Of a stretch of DNA of 64,000 nucleotides, positions 41,769-56,700 are shown piece by piece. The stretch covers positions 29,459,489-29,523,488 of the forward strand of contig OY759224.1 in assembly GCA_963662175.1 (NCBI GenBank), in the 5' to 3' direction. The translations under genes and the position numbers were made by a program. The stretch comes from Aradus depressus (lineage: Eukaryota; Arthropoda; Insecta; Hemiptera; Aradidae). Positions within the stretch are counted from its first letter, which is position 1, and the number at the start of each line of letters is the position of its first letter. The notes under the pieces were generated by a model that had not been told where the DNA came from, did no database searches, and saw nothing but the letters and a program-made list of their open reading frames with translations.

Positions 41769-44700
41769 ATACGATACACTGATTTAGGGTGCAAAGAGGC
41801 GAAACACACACATCCGAGAACCTGTTTGTTATTATTATTATTGATATTGATATCAAGCTGGGAAGTTTGTCGTGTGGACCTCAAGGGCCGCACTTAGTTA
41901 CAGAAGCCACCTTTGTAGAGTCATAATATACGATACACTGATTTAGGGTGCAAAGAGGCGAAACACACACATCCGAGAACCTGTTTGTTATTATTATTAT
42001 TGATATTGATGTCATATTGGGAAGTTTGCCGTGTGGACCTCAAGGGCCGCACTTAGTTACAGAAGCCACCTTTGTAGAGTCATAATACACGATACACTGA
42101 TTTAGGGTGCAAAAAGGCGAATCACACACATCCGAGAACCTGTTTGTTATTATTATTATTGATATTGATATCAAGCTGAGAAGTTTGTCGTGTGGACCTC
42201 AAGGGCCGCACTTAGTTACAGAAGCCACCTTTGTAGAGTCATAATATACGATACACTGATTTAGGGTGCAAAGAGGCGAAACACACACATCCGAGAACCT
42301 GTTTGTTATTATTATTATTGATATTGATATCAAGCTGGGAAGTTTGTCGTGTGGACCTCAAGGGCCGCACTTAGTTACAGAAGCCACCTTTGTAGAGTCA
42401 TAATATACGATACACTGATTTAGGGTGCAAAGAGGCGAAACACACACATCCGAGAACCTGTTTGTTATTATTATTATTGATATTGATGTCATATTGGGAA
42501 GTTTGCCGTGTGGACCTCAAGGGCCGCACTTAGTTACAGAAGCCACCTTTGTAGAGTCATAATACACGATACACTGATTTAGGGTGCAAAAAGGCGAATC
42601 ACACACATCCGAGAACCTGTTTGTTATTATTATTATTGATATTGATATCAAGCTGAGAAGTTTGTCGTGTGGACCTCAAGGGCCGCACTTAGTTACAGAA
42701 GCCACCTTTGTAGAGTCATAATATACGATACACTGATTTAGGGTGCAAAGAGGCGAAACACACACATCCGAGAACCTGTTTGTTATTATTATTATTGATA
42801 TTGATATCAAGCTGGGAAGTTTGTCGTGTGGACCTCAAGGGCCGCACTTAGTTACAGAAGCCACCTTTGTAGAGTCATAATATACGATACACTGATTTAG
42901 GGTGCAAAGAGGCGAAACACACACATCCGAGAACCTGTTTGTTATTATTATTATTGATATTGATATCAAGCTGGGAAGTTTGTCGTGTGGACCTCAAGGG
43001 CCGCACTTAGTTACAGAAGCCACCTTTGTAGAGTCATAATATACGATACACTGATTTAGGGTGCAAAGAGGCGAATCACACACATCCGAGAACCTGTTTG
43101 TTATTATTATTATCGATATTGATGTCATATTGGGAAGTTTTCCGTGTGGACCTCAAGGGCCGCACTTAGTTACAGAAGCCACCTTTGTAGAGTCATAATA
43201 CACGATACACTGATTTAGGGTGCAAAGAGGCGAATCACACACATCCGAGAACCTGTTTGTTATTATTATTATTGATATTGATGTCATATTGGGAAGTTTG
43301 CCCTGTGGACCTCAAGGGCCGCACTTAGTTACAGAAGCCACCTTTGTAAAGTCATAATACACGATACACTGATTTAGGGTGCAAAGAGGCGAAACACACG
43401 CATCCGAGAACCTGTTTGTTATTATTATTATCGATATTGATGTCATATTGGGAAGTTTGCCGTGTGGACCTCAAGGGCCGCACTTAGTTACAGAAGCTAC
43501 CTTTGTAGAGTCATAATACACGGTACACTGATTTAGGGTGCAAAGAGGCGAAACACACACATCCGAGAACCTGTTTGTTATTATTATTATTGATATTGAT
43601 ATCAAGCTGGGAAGTTTGTCGTGTGGACCTCAAGGGCCGCACTTAGTTACAGAAGCCACCTTTGTAGAGTCATAATGCACGATACACTGATTTAGGGTGC
43701 AAAGAGGCGAATCACACACATCCGAGAACCTGTTTGTTATTATTATTATTGATATTGATATCAAGCTGGGAAGTTTGTCGTGTGGACCTCAAGTGCCGCA
43801 CTTAGTTACAGAAGCCACCTTTGTAGAGTCATAATACACGATACACTGATTTAGGGTGCAAAGAGGCGAATCACACACATCCGAGAACCTGTTTGTTATT
43901 ATTATTATTGATATTGATATCAAGCTGGGAAGTTTGTCGTGTGGACCTCAAGGGCCGCACTTAGTTACAGAAGCCACCTTTGTAGAGTCATAACATACGA
44001 TACACTGATTTAGGGTGCAAAGAGGCGAAACACACACATCCGAGAACCTGTTTGTTATTATTATTATTGATATTGATGTCATATTGGGAAGTTTGTCGTG
44101 TGGATCTCAAGAGCCGCACTTAGTTACAGAAGCCACCTTTGTAGAGTCATAATATACGATACACTGATTTAGGGTGTAAAGAGGCGAAACACACACATCC
44201 GAGAACCTGTTTGTTATTATTATTATTGATATTGATATCAAGCTGGGAAGTTTGTCGTGTGGACCTCAAGGACCGCACTTAGTTACAGAAGCCACCTTTG
44301 TATTGTCATTATACACCATACACTGATTTAGGGTGCAAAGAGGCGAAACACACGCATCCGAGAACCTGTTTGTTATTATTATTATTGATATGGATGTCGT
44401 ATTGGGAAGTTTGCCGTGTGGACCTCAAGGGCCGCACTTAGTTACAGAAGCCACCTTTGTAGAGTCATAATATACGATACACTGATTTAGGGTGCAAAGA
44501 GGCGAAACACACACATCCGAGAACCTGTTTGTTATTATTATTATTCATATTGATATCAAGCTGGGAAGTTTGTCGTGTGGACCTCAAGGACCGCACTTAG
44601 TTACAGGAGCCACCTTTGTAGAGTCATAATACACCATACACTGATTTAGGGTGCAAAGAGGCGAAACACACGCATCCGAGAACCTGTTTGTTATTATTAT

Positions 44701-47700
44701 TATTGATATGGATGTCGTATTGGGAAGTTTGCCGTGTGGACCTCAAGGGCCGCACTTAGTTACAGAAGCCACCTTTGTAGAGTCATAATATACGATACAC
44801 TGATTTAGGGTGCAAAGAGGCGAAACACACACATCCGAGAACCTGTTTGTTATTATTACTATTCATATTGATATCAAGCTGGGAAGTTTGTCGTGTGGAC
44901 CTCAAGGGCCGCACTTAGTTACAGAAGCCACCTTTGTAGAGTCATAATATACGATACACTGATTTAGGGTGCAAAGAGGCGAAACACACACATCCGAGAA
45001 CCTGTTTGTTATTATTATTATTGATATTGATATCAAGCTGGGAAGTTTCTCGTGTGGACCTCAAGGGCCGCACTTAGTTACAGAAGCCACGTTTGTAGAG
45101 TCATAATACACGATACACTGATTTAGGGTGCAAAGAGGCGAAACACACGCATCCGAGAACCTGTTTGTTATTATTATTATTGATATTGATGTCATATTGG
45201 GAAGTTTGCCGTGTGGACCTCAAGGGCCGCACTTAGTTACAGAAGCCACCTTTGTAGAGTCATAATACACGATACACTGATTTAGGGTGCAAAGAGGCGA
45301 AACACACGCATCCGAGAACCTGTTTGTTATTATTATTATTCATATTGATATCAAGCTGGGAAGTTTGTCGTGTGGACCTCAAGGGCCGCACTTAGTTACA
45401 GAAGCCACCTTTGTAGAGTCATAATATACGATACACTGATTTAGGGTGCAAAGAGGCGAAACACACACATCCGAGAACCTGTTTGTTATTATTATTATTG
45501 ATATTGATATCAAGCTGGGAAGTTTGTCGTGTGGACCTCAAGAGCCGCACTTAGTTACAGAAGCCACCTTTGTAGAGTCATAATACACGATACACTGATT
45601 TAGGGTGCAAAGAGGCGAAACACACGCATCCGAGAACCTGTTTGTTATTATTATTATTGATATTGATGTCATATTGGGAAGTTTGCCGTGTGGACCTCAA
45701 GGGCCGCACTTAGTTACAGAAGCCACCTTTGTAGAGTCATAATACACGATACACTGATTTAGGGTGCAAAGAGGCGAAACACACACATCCGAGAACCTGT
45801 TTGTTATTATTATTATTGATACTGATATCAAGCTGGGAAGTTTGACGTGTGGACTTCAAGGGCCGCACTTAGTTACAGAAGCCACCTTTGTAGAGTCATA
45901 ATATACGATACACTGATTTAGGGTGCAAAGAGGCGAAACACACACATCGGAGAACCTGTTTGTTATTATTATTATTGATACTGATATCAAGCTGGGAAGT
46001 TTGTCGTGTGGACTTCAAGGGCCACACTTAGTTACAGAAGCCACCTTTGTAGAGTCATAATGCACGATACACTGATTTAGGGTGCAAAGAGGCGAATCAC
46101 ACACATCCGAGAACCTGTTTGTTATTATTATTATTGATTTGATATCAAGCTGGGAAGTTTGTTGTGTGGACCTCAAAGGCCGCACTTAGTTACAGAAGCC
46201 ACCTTTGTAGAGTCATAATACACGATACACTGATTTAGGGTGCAAAGAGGCGAATCACACACATCCGAGAACCTGTTTGTTATTATTATTATTGATATTG
46301 ATATCAAGCTGGGAAGTTTGTCGTGTGGACCTCAAGGGCCGCACTTAGTTACAGAAGCCACCTTTGTAGAGTCATAATACACGATACACTGATTTAGGGT
46401 GCAAAGAGGCGAATCACACACATCCGAGAACCTGTTTGTTATTATTATTATTGATATTGATATCAAGCTGGGAAGTTTGTCGTGTGGAACACAAGGGCCG
46501 CACTTAGTTACAGAAGCCACCTTTGTAGAGTCATAACATACGATACACTGATTTAGGGTGCAAAGAGGCGAAACACACACATCCGAGAACCTGTTTGTTA
46601 TTATTATTATTGATATTGATATCAAGCTGGGAAGTTTGTCGTGTGGACCTCAAGGGCCGCACTTAGTTACAGAAGCCACCTTTGTAGAGTCATAATATAC
46701 GATACACTGATTTAGGGTGCAAAGAGGCGAAACACACACATCCGAGAACCTGTTTGTTATTATTATTATTGATATTGATGTCATATTGGGAAGTTTGCCG
46801 TGTGGACCTCAAGGGCCGCACTTAGTTACAGAAGCCACCTTTGTAGAGTCATAATATACGATACACTGATTTAGGGTGCAAAGAGGCGAAACACACACAT
46901 CCGAGAACCTGTTTGTTATTATTATTATTCATATTGATATCAAGCTGGGAAGTTTGTCGTGTGGACCTCAAGGGCCGCACTTAGTTACAGAAGCCACCTT
47001 TGTAGAGTCATAATACACTACACTGATTTAGGGTGCAAAGAGGCGAAACACACACATCCGAGAACCTGTTTGTTATTATTATTATTGATATTGATATCAA
47101 GCTGGGAAGTTTGTTGTGTGGACTTCAAGGGCCGCACTTAGTTACAGAAGCCACCTTTGTAGAGTCATAATACACGATACACTGATTTAGGGTGCAAAGA
47201 GGCGAAACACACACATCCGTGAACCTGTTTGTTATTATTATTATTGATGTTGATGTCATATTGGGAAGTTTGCCGTGTGGACCTCAAGGGCCGCACTTAG
47301 TTTCAGAAGCCACCTTTGTAGAGTCATAATACACGATACACTGATTTAGGGTGCAAAGAGGCGAATCACACACATCCGAGATCCTGTTTGTTATTATTAT
47401 TATTGATATTGATGTCATATTGGGAAGTTTGCCGTGTAGACCTCAAGGGCCGCACCTAGTTACAGAAGCCACCTTTGTAGAGTCATAATACACGATACAC
47501 TGATTTAGGGTGCAAAGAGGCGAATCACACACATCCGAGAACCTGTTTGTTATTATTATTATTGATATTGATGTCATATTGGGAAGTTTGCCCTGTGGAC
47601 CTCAAGGGCCGCACTTAGTTACAGAAGCCACCTCTGTAGAGTCATAATATACGATACACTGATTTAGGGTGCAAAGAGGCGAATCACACACATCCGAGAA

Positions 47701-50700
47701 CCTGTTTGTTATTATTATTATTGATAATGATGTCATATTGGGAAGTTTGCCCTGTGGACCTCAAGGGCCGCACTTAGTTACAGAAGCCACCTCTGTAGAG
47801 TCATAATATACGATACACTGATTTAGGGTGCAAAGAGGCGAATCACACACATCCGAGAACCTGTTTGTTATTATTATTATTAATATTGATGTCATATTGG
47901 GAAGTTTCCCCTGTGGACCTCAAGGGCCGCACTTAGTTACAGAAGCCACCTTTGTAGAGTCATAATATACGATACATTGATTTAGGGTGCAAAGAGGCGA
48001 AACACACACATCCGAGAACCTGTTTGTTATTATTATTATTGATATTGATGTCATATTGGGAAGTTCGCCCTGTGGACCTCAAGGGCCGCACTTAGTTACA
48101 GAAGCCACCTTTGTAGAGTCATAATACACGATACACTGATTTAGGGTGCAAAGAGGCGAATCACACACATCCAAGAACCTGTTTGTTATTATTTTTATTG
48201 ATATTGATGTCATATTGGGAAGTTTGACGTGTGGACCTCAAGGGCCGCACTTAGTTACAGAAGCCACCTTTGTAGAGTCATAATACACGATACACTGATT
48301 TAGGGTGCAAAGAGGCGAATCACACACATCCGAGAACCTGTTTGTTATTATTATTATTGATATTGATGTCATATTGGGAAGTTTGCCGTGTGGACCTCAA
48401 GGGCCGCACTTAGTTACAGAAGCCACCTCTGTAGAGTCATAATACACGATACACTGATTTAGGGTGCAAAGAGGCAAATCACACACATCCGAGAACCTGT
48501 TTGTTATTAATATTAATGTCATATTGGGACGTTTGCCCTGTGGACCTCAAGGGCCGCACTTAGTTACAGAAGCCACCTCTGTAGAGTCATAATACACGAT
48601 ACACTGATTTAGGGTGCAAAGAGGCGAATCACACACATCCGAGAACCTGTTTGTTATTATTATTATTGATATTGATGTCATATTGGGAAGTTTGCCGTGT
48701 GGACCTCAAGGGCCGCACTTAGTTACAGAAGCCACCTCTGTAGAGTCATAATACACTACACTGATTTAGGGTGCAAAGAGGCGAAACACACACATCCGAG
48801 AACCTGTTTGTTATTATTATTATTGATATTGATATCAAGCTGGGAAGTTTGTTGTGTGGACTTCAAGGGCCGCACTTAGTTACAGAAGCCACCTTTGTAG
48901 AGTCATAATACACGATACACTGATTTAGGGTGCAAAGAGGCGAAACACACACATCCGTGAACCTGTTTGTTATTATTATTATTGATGTTGATGTCATATT
49001 TGGAAGTTTGCCGTGTGGACCTCAAGGGCCGCACTTAGTTTCAGAAGCCACCTTTGTAGAGTCATAATACACGATACACTGATTTAGGGTGCAAAGAGGC
49101 GAATCACACACATCCGAGATCCTGTTTGTTATTATTATTATTGATATTGATGTCATATTGGGAAGTTTGCCGTGTAGACCTCAAAGGCCGCACTTAGTTA
49201 CAGAAGCCACCTTTGTAGAGTCATAATACACGATACACTGATTTAGGGTGCAAAGAGGCGAATCACACACATCCGAGAACCTGTTTGTTATTATTATTAT
49301 TGATATTGATGTCATATTGGGAAGTTTGCCCTGTGGACCTCAAGGGCCGCACTTAGTTACAGAAGCCACCTCTGTAGAGTCATAATATACGATACACTGA
49401 TTTAGGGTGCAAAGAGGCGAATCACACACATCCGAGAACCTGTTTGTTATTATTATTATTAATATTGATGTCATATTGGGAAGTTTCCCCTGTGGACCTC
49501 AAGGGCCGCACTTAGTTACAGAAGCCACCTTTGTAGAGTCATAATATACGATACATTGATTTAGGGTGCAAAGAGGCGAAACACACACATCCGAGAACCT
49601 GTTTGTTATTATTATTATTGATATTGATGTCATATTGGGAAGTTCGCCCTGTGGACCTCAAGGGCCGCACTTAGTTACAGAAGCCACCTTTGTAGAGTCA
49701 TAATACACGATACACTGATTTAGGGTGCAAAGAGGCAAATCACACACATCCGAGAACCTGTTTGTTATTATTATTATTGATATTGATGTCATATTGGGAA
49801 GTTTGCCGTGTGGACCTCAAGGGCCGCACTTAGTTTCAGAAGCCACCTTTGTAGAGTCATAATACACAATACACTGATTTAGGGTGCAAAGAGGCGAATC
49901 ACACACATCCAAGAACCTGTTTGTTATTATTTTTATTGATATTGATGTCATATTGGGAAGTTTGACGTGTGGACCTCAAGGGCCGCACTTAGTTACAGAA
50001 GCCACCTTTGTAGAGTCATAATACACGATACACTGATTTAGGGTGCAAAGAGGCGAATCACACACATCCGAGAACCTGTTTGTTATTATTATTATTGATA
50101 TTGATGTCATATTGGGAAGTTTGCCGTGTGGACCTCAAGAGCCGCACTTAGTTACAGAAGCCACCTCTGTAGAGTCATAATACACGATACACTGATTTAG
50201 GGTGCAAAGAGGCAAATCACACACATCCGAGAACCTGTTTGTTATTAATATTGATGTCATATTGGGACGTTTGCCCTGTGGACCTCAAGGGCCGCACTTA
50301 GTTACAGAAGCCACCTTTGTAGAGTCATAATATACGATACACTGATTTAGGGTGCAAAGAGGCGAAACACACACATCCGAGAACCTGTTTGTTATTATTA
50401 TTATTGATATTGATGTCATATTGGGAAGTTTGCCGTGTGGACCTCAAGAGCCGCACTTAGTTACAGAAGCCACCTTTGTAGAGTCATAATACACGATACA
50501 CTGATTTAGGGTGCAAAGAGGCGAATCACACACATCCGAGAACCTGTTTGTTATTATTATTATTGATATTGATATCAAGCTGGGAAGTTTGTCGTGTGGA
50601 CCTCAAGGGCCGCACTTAGTTACAGAAGCCACCTTTGTAGAGTCATAACATACGATACACTGATTTAGGGTGCAAAGAGGCGAAACACACACATCCGAGA

Positions 50701-53700
50701 ACCTGTTTGTTATTATTTGTATTGATATTGATATCAAGCTGGGAAGTTTGTCGTGTGGATCTCAAGGGCCGCACTTAGTTACAGAAGCCACCTTTGTAGA
50801 GTCATAATATACGATACACTGATTTAGGGTGCAAAGAGGCGAAACACACACATCCGAGAACCTGTTTGTTATTATTATTATTGATATTGATATCAAGCTG
50901 GGAAGTTTGTCGTGTGGACCTCAAGGACCGCACTTAGTTACAGAAGCCACCTTTGTAGAGTCATAATACACCATACACTGATTTAGGGTGCAAAGAGGCG
51001 AAACACACGCATCCGAGAACCTGTTTGTTATTATTATTATTGATATGGATGTCGTATTGGGAAGTTTGCCGTGTGGACCTCAAGGGCCGCACTTAGTTAC
51101 AGAAGCCACCTTTGTAGAGTCATAATATACGATACACTGATTTAGGGTGCAAAGAGGCGAAACACACACATCCGAGAACCTGTTTGTTATTATTATTATT
51201 CATATTGATATCAAGCTGGGAAGTTTGTCGTGTGGACCTCAAGGACCGCACTTAGTTACAGAAGCCACCTTTGTAGAGTCATAATACACCATACACTGAT
51301 TTAGGGTGCAAAGAGGCGAAACACACGCATCCGAGAACCTGTTTGTTATTATTATTATTGATATGGATGTCGTATTGGGAAGTTTGCCGTGTGGACCTCA
51401 AGGGCCGCACTTAGTTTCAGAAGCCACCTTTGTAGAGTCATAATACACAATACACTGATTTAGGGTGCAAAGAGGCGAATCACACACATCCAAGAACCTG
51501 TTTGTTATTATTTTTATTGATATTGATGTCATATTGGGAAGTTTGACGTGTGGACCTCAAGGGCCGCACTTAGTTACAGAAGCCACCTTTGTAGAGTCAT
51601 AATACACGATACACTGATTTAGGGTGCAAAGAGGCGAATCACACACATCCGAGAACCTGTTTGTTATTATTATTATTGATATTGATGTCATATTGGGAAG
51701 TTTGCCGTGTGGACCTCAAGGGCCGCACTTAGTTACAGAAGCCACCTCTGTAAAGTCATAATACACGATACACTGATTTAGGGTGCAAAGAGGCAAATCA
51801 CACACATCCGAGAACCTGTTTGTTATTATTATTATTGATATTGATGTCATATTGGGAAGTTTGCCCTGTGGACCTCAAGGGCCGCACTTAGTTACAGAAG
51901 CCACCTTTGTAGAGTCATAATACACGATACACTGATTTAGGGTGCAAAGAGGCGAAACACACACATCCGAGAACCTGTTTGTTATTATTATTATTCATAT
52001 TGATATCAAGCTGGGAAGTTTGTCGTGTGGACCTCAAGGACCGCACTTAGTTACAGAAGCCACCTTTGTAGAGTCATAATACACCATACACTGATTTAGG
52101 GTGCAAAGAGGCGAAACACACGCATCCGAGAACCTGTTTGTTATTATTATTATTGATATGGATGTCGTATTGGGAAGTTTGCCGTGTGGACCTCAAGGGC
52201 CGCACTTAGTTTCAGAAGCCACCTTTGTAGTGTCATGATACACAATACACTGATTTAGGGTGCAAAGAGGCGAATCACACACATCCAAGAACCTGTTTGT
52301 TATTATTTTTATTGATATTGATGTCATATTGGGAAGTTTGACGTGTGGACCTCAAGGGCCGCACTTAGTTACAGAAGCCACCTTTGTAGAGTCATAATAC
52401 ACGATACACTGATTTAGGGTGCAAAGAGGCGAATCACACACATCCGAGAACCTGTTTGTTATTATTATTATTGATATTGATGTCATATTGGGAAGTTTGC
52501 CGTGTGGACCTCAAGAGCCGCACTTAGTTACAGAAGCCACCTTTGTAGAGTCATAATACACGATACACTGATTTAGGGTGCAAAGAGGCGAATCACACAC
52601 ATCCGAGAACCTGTTTGTTATTATTATTATTGATATTGATATCAAGCTGGGAAGTTTGTCGTGTGGACCTCAAGGGCCGCACTTAGTTACAGAAGCCACC
52701 TTTTTAGAGTCATAACATACGATACACTGATTTAGGGTGCAAAGAGGCGAAACACACACATCCGAGAACCTGTTTGTTATTATTATTATTGATATTGATA
52801 TCAAGCTGGGAAGTTTGTCGTGTGGATCTCAAGGGCCGCACTTAGTTACAGAAGCCACCTTTGTAGAGTCATAATATACGATACACTGATTTAGGGTGCA
52901 AAGAGGCGAAACACACACATCCGAGAACCTGTTTGTTATTATTATTATTGATATTGATATCAAGCTGGGAAGTTTGTCGTGTGGACCTCAAGGACCGCAC
53001 TTAGTTACAGAAGCCACCTTTGTAGAGTCATAATACACCATACACTGATTTAGGGTGAAAAGAGGCGAAACACACGCATCCGAGAACCTGTTTGTTATTA
53101 TTATTATTGATATGGATGTCGTATTGGGAAGTTTGCCGTGTGGACCTCAAGGGCCGCACTTAGTTACAGAAGCCACCTTTGTAGAGTCATAATATACGAT
53201 AAATTGATTTAGGGTGCAAAGAGGCGAAACACACACATCCGAGAACCTGTTTGTTATTATTATTATTCATATTGATATCAAGCTGGGAAGTTTGTCGTGT
53301 GGACCTCAAGGACCGCACATAGTTACAGAAGCCACCTTTGTAGAGTCATAATACACCATACACTGATTTAGGGTGCAAAGAGGCGAAACACACGCATCCG
53401 AGAACCTGTTTGTTATTATTATTATTGATATGGATGTCGTATTGGGAAGTTTGCCGTGTGGACCTCAAGGGCCGCACTTAGTTACAGAAGCCACCTTTGT
53501 AGAGTCATAATATACGATACACTGATTTAGGGTGCAAAGAGGCGAAACACACACATCCGAGAACCTGTTTGTTATTATTATTATTCATATTGATATCAAG
53601 CTGGGAAGTTTGTCGTGTGGACCTCAAGGGCCGCACTTAGTTACAGAAGCCACCTTTGTAGAGTCATAATATACGATACACTGATTTAGGGTGCAAAGAG

Positions 53701-56700
53701 GCGAATCACACACATCCGAGAACCTGTTTGTTATTATTATTATTGATATCGATGTCATATTGGGAAGTTTTCCGTGTGGACCTCAAGGGCCGCACTTAGT
53801 TACAGAAGCCACCTTTGTAGAGTCATAATACACGATACACTGATTTAGGGTGCAAAGAGGCGAATCACACACATCCGAGAACCTGTTTGTTATTATTATT
53901 ATTGATATTGATGTCATATTGGGAAGTTTGCCCTGTGGACCTCAAGGGCCGCACTTAGTTACAGAAGCCACCTTTGTAGAGTCATAATACACGATACACT
54001 GATTTAGGGTGCAAAGAGGCGAAACACACACATCCGAGAACCTGTTTGTTATTATTATTATTGATATTGATATCAAGCTGGGAAGTTTGTCGTGTGGACC
54101 TCAAGGGCCGCACTTAGTTACAGAAGCCACCTTTGTAGAGTCATAATATACGATACACTGATTTAGGGTGCACAGAGGCGAAACACACACATCCGAGAAC
54201 CTGTTTGTTATTATTATTATTGATATTGATATCAAGCTGGGAAGTTTCTCGTGTGGACCTCATGGGCCGCACTTAGTTACAGAAGCCACCTTTGTAGAGT
54301 CATAATACACGATACACTGATTTAGGGTGCAAAGAGGCGAAACACACGCATCCGAGAACCTGTTTGTTATTATTATTATTCATATTGATATCAAGCTGGG
54401 AAGTTTGCCGTGTGGACCTCAAGGGCCGCACTTAGTTACAGAAGCCACCTTTGTAGAGTCATAATATACGATACACTGATTTAGGGTGCAAAGAGGCGAA
54501 ACACACACATCCGAGAACCTGTTTGTTATTATTATTATTGATATTGATATCAAGCTGGGAAGTTTGTCGTGTGGACCTCAAGAGCCGCACTTAGTTACAG
54601 AAGCCACCTTTGTAGAGTCATAATACACGATACACTGATTTAGGGTGCAAAGAGGCGAAACACACGCATCCGAGAACCTGTTTGTTATTATTATTATTGA
54701 TATTGATGTCATATTGGGAAGTTTGCCGTGTGGACCTCAAGGGCCGCACTTAGTTACAGAAGCCACCTTTGTAGAGTCATAATACACGATACACTGATTT
54801 AGGGTGCAAAGAGGCGAAACACACACATCCGAGAACCTGTTTGTTATTATTATTATTGATATTGATATCAAGCTGGGAAGTTTGTCGTGTGGACCTCAAG
54901 GGCCGCACTTAGTTACAGAAGCCACCTTTGTAGAGTCATAATATACGATACACTGATTTAGGGTGCAAAGAGGCGAAACACACACATCCGAGAACCTGTT
55001 TGTTATTATTATTATTGATACTGATATCAAGCTGGGAAGTTTGTCGTGTGGACTTCAAGGGCCGCACTTAGATACAGAAGCCACCTTTGTAGAGTCATAA
55101 TATACGATACACTGATTTAGGGTGCAAAGAGGCGAAACACACACATCCGAGAACCTGTTTGTTATTATTATTATTGATACTGATATCAAGCTGGGAAGTT
55201 TGTCGTGTGGACTTCAAGGGCCGCACTTAGTTACAGAAGCCACCTTTGTAGAGTCATAATGCACGATACACTGATTTAGGGTGCAAAGAGGCGAATCACA
55301 CACATCCGAGAACCTGTTTGTTATTATTATTATTGATTTGATATCAAGCTGGGAAGTTTGTTGTGTGGACCTCAAAGGCCGCACATAGTTACAGAAGCCA
55401 CCTTTGTAGAGTCATAATACACGATACACTGATTTAGGGTGCAAAGAGGCGAATCACACACATCCGAGAACCTGTTTGTTATTATTATTATTGATATTGA
55501 TATCAAGCTGGGAAGTTTGTCGTGTGGACCTCAAGGGCCGCACTTAGTTACAGAAGCCACCTTTGTAGAGTCATAATATACGATACACTGATTTAGGGTG
55601 CAAAGAGGCGAAACACACACATCCGAGAACCTGTTTGTTATTATTATTATTCATATTGATATCAAGCTGGGAAGTTTGTCGTGTGGACCTCAAGGGCCGC
55701 ACTTAGTTACAGAAGCCACCTTTGTAGAGTCATAATATACGATACACTGATTTAGGGTGCAAAGAGGCGAATCACACACATCCGAGAACCTGTTTGTTAT
55801 TATTATTATTGATATCGATGTCATATTGGGAAGTTTTCCGTGTGGACCTCAAGGGCCGCACTTAGTTACAGAAGCCACCTTTGTAGAGTCATAATACACG
55901 ATACACTGATTTAGGGTGCAAAGAGGCGAATCACACACATCCGAGAACCTGTTTGTTATTATTATTATTGATATTGATGTCATATTGGGAAGTTTGCCCT
56001 GTGGACCTCAAGGGCCGCACTTAGTTACAGAAGCCACCTTTGTAGAGTCATAATACACGATACACTGATTTAGGGTGCAAAGAGGCGAAACACACACATC
56101 CGAGAACCTGTTTGTTATTATTATTATTGATATTGATATCAAGCTGGGAAGTTTGTCGTGTGGACCTCAAGGGCCGCACTTAGTTACAGAAGCCACCTTT
56201 GTAGAGTCATAATATACGATACACTGATTTAGGGTGCACAGAGGCGAAACACACACATCCGAGAACCTGTTTGTTATTATTATTATTGATATTGATATCA
56301 AGCTGGGAAGTTTCTCGTGTGGACCTCATGGGCCGCACTTAGTTACAGAAGCCACCTTTGTAGAGTCATAATACACGATACACTGATTTAGGGTGCAAAG
56401 AGGCGAAACACACGCATCCGAGAACCTGTTTGTTATTATTATTATTCATATTGATATCAAGCTGGGAAGTTTGCCGTGTGGACCTCAAGGGCCGCACTTA
56501 GTTACAGAAGCCACCTTTGTAGAGTCATAATATACGATACACTGATTTAGGGTGCAAAGAGGCGAAACACACACATCCGAGAACCTGTTTGTTATTATTA
56601 TTATTGATATTGATATCAAGCTGGGAAGTTTGTCGTGTGGACCTCAAGAGCCGCACTTAGTTACAGAAGCCACCTTTGTAGAGTCATAATACACGATACA

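Larger units (their letters stand above)
29549..41772 (+). mobile_element. Non-autonomous LTR retrotransposon inserted in the satellite
   Basis: Two LTRs (29553-30286 plus 36479-36995, and 40511-41768) begin TGTAGTGTAATGG and end ATATTACA. The flanks are ATAC on both sides (29549-29552 and 41769-41772), a 4-bp target duplication; removing the element and one ATAC restores an intact satellite monomer. After the 5' LTR a TGG primer site is present, and before the 3' LTR a purine tract. The interior (36996-40510) encodes only a coiled-coil gag-like protein and no protease, RT or integrase, so it depended on a relative for mobility. The 4-bp duplication and TG...CA ends suit Ty3/gypsy. The 5' LTR is split by a LINE. 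Confidence 0.9.
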
